Source: VYFG01 sp965248685 (GTDB lineage Bacteria; Pseudomonadota; Gammaproteobacteria; Arenicellales; Poriferihabitantaceae). Taken from it: a stretch of 64,000 nucleotides of DNA. Under the pieces are notes generated by a model. The model was not told the origin of the DNA. It saw only the letters and a list, made by a program, of their open reading frames with translations, and searched no databases. Below, in pieces: positions 63,889 through 64,000 of this stretch (position 1 is the first letter of the stretch; the number at the start of each line of letters is the position of its first letter). The position numbers were made by a program, and so were the translations under genes. Location of the stretch: assembly GCA_965248685.1 (NCBI GenBank), contig CBDFKC010000003.1, positions 806,001-870,000 of the forward strand, written 5' to 3'.

Positions 63889-64000
63889 ATGAATATCGTA
63901 TTCGAAATTATTACCCCGGTGCTTGGCCTGGTATTGATCGGGTACTGCGCCAGCGTAATGCGCTGGTTTAGCGATCAACATGCCGAAGGGCTGACCCGAT
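63889..64000 (+). CDS. AEC-family transporter, 5' end only
   Basis: The window ends inside a gene starting at 63889: MNIVFEIITPVLGLVLIGYCASVMRWFSDQHAEGLTR. The first TM helix and the GYCASVMRWFSDQHAEGL pattern fit the auxin-efflux-carrier family of permeases. Only 37 codons are seen. Confidence 0.7.
   Translation, partial: MNIVFEIITPVLGLVLIGYCASVMRWFSDQHAEGLTR

Overview
The window looks like the chromosome of a gammaproteobacterium, probably an environmental or marine one. This rests on its housekeeping neighbourhoods: mutY next to yggX, mnmA next to purB, a quinone-type pyrD, yejABEF, a YaeH (DUF3461) protein and a YcgN-type cysteine-cluster protein. I cannot name the genus. No rRNA, tRNA or CRISPR array was seen.

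Positions 1-9.7 kb are accessory. They hold a frameshifted membrane protein gene, a TIGR01777 epimerase, and a small set of contractile-injection-system genes (VgrG-like spike, PAAR tip and AAA+ ATPase, with a TfoX-N protein between them) without sheath, tube or baseplate genes. A 2-oxoglutarate/Fe(II) oxygenase and a nitronate monooxygenase follow.

Positions 9.7-26.2 kb are a sedentary chromosomal integron. A full-length IntI tyrosine recombinase (25218-26210, + strand) is divergent from an array of AT-richer cassettes, nearly all on the - strand. The cassettes are separated by about 20 recognisable or decayed attC sites. They carry five toxin-antitoxin pairs (Phd/Txe, YefM/YoeB, HigBA, two BrnTA), two GFA-fold proteins, a cold-shock protein, an alpha/beta hydrolase, a Ser/Thr protein kinase, membrane and coiled-coil proteins of unknown function, and two identical copies of a SnoaL/NTF2-like cassette, one of them at attI. 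An IS21-family element (16922-19530) with a visible 7-bp target duplication splits one cassette gene exactly in frame.

Positions 26.4-64 kb are core-like. They hold a fused indolepyruvate:ferredoxin oxidoreductase, an orphan peptide-type ABC transporter, a CocE/NonD hydrolase, and a run of small + strand genes (NnrU, S4 protein, DUF1653, thioesterase, TPR protein, YtoQ). Next come a class III aminotransferase, an MscS channel, an MBL hydrolase, pyrD, an RNA pseudouridine synthase, purB, mnmA, a LysR regulator, yggX and mutY. The yejABEF-like oligopeptide transporter with its YcgN-like neighbour follows, then a class III adenylate cyclase/AAA/TPR protein, an aminotransferase, DUF3461, a PqiA-like protein and the start of an AEC-family transporter. 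Short palindromic repeats with a shared CGTCAT...ATCCAG frame lie in the intergenic gaps of this part.

Cassettes probably depend partly on their own promoters: the toxin-antitoxin modules show palindromic operators. attI lies just left of intI, and a weak candidate Pc promoter points into the array. All functional statements come from reading motifs by eye; nothing was searched against a database.
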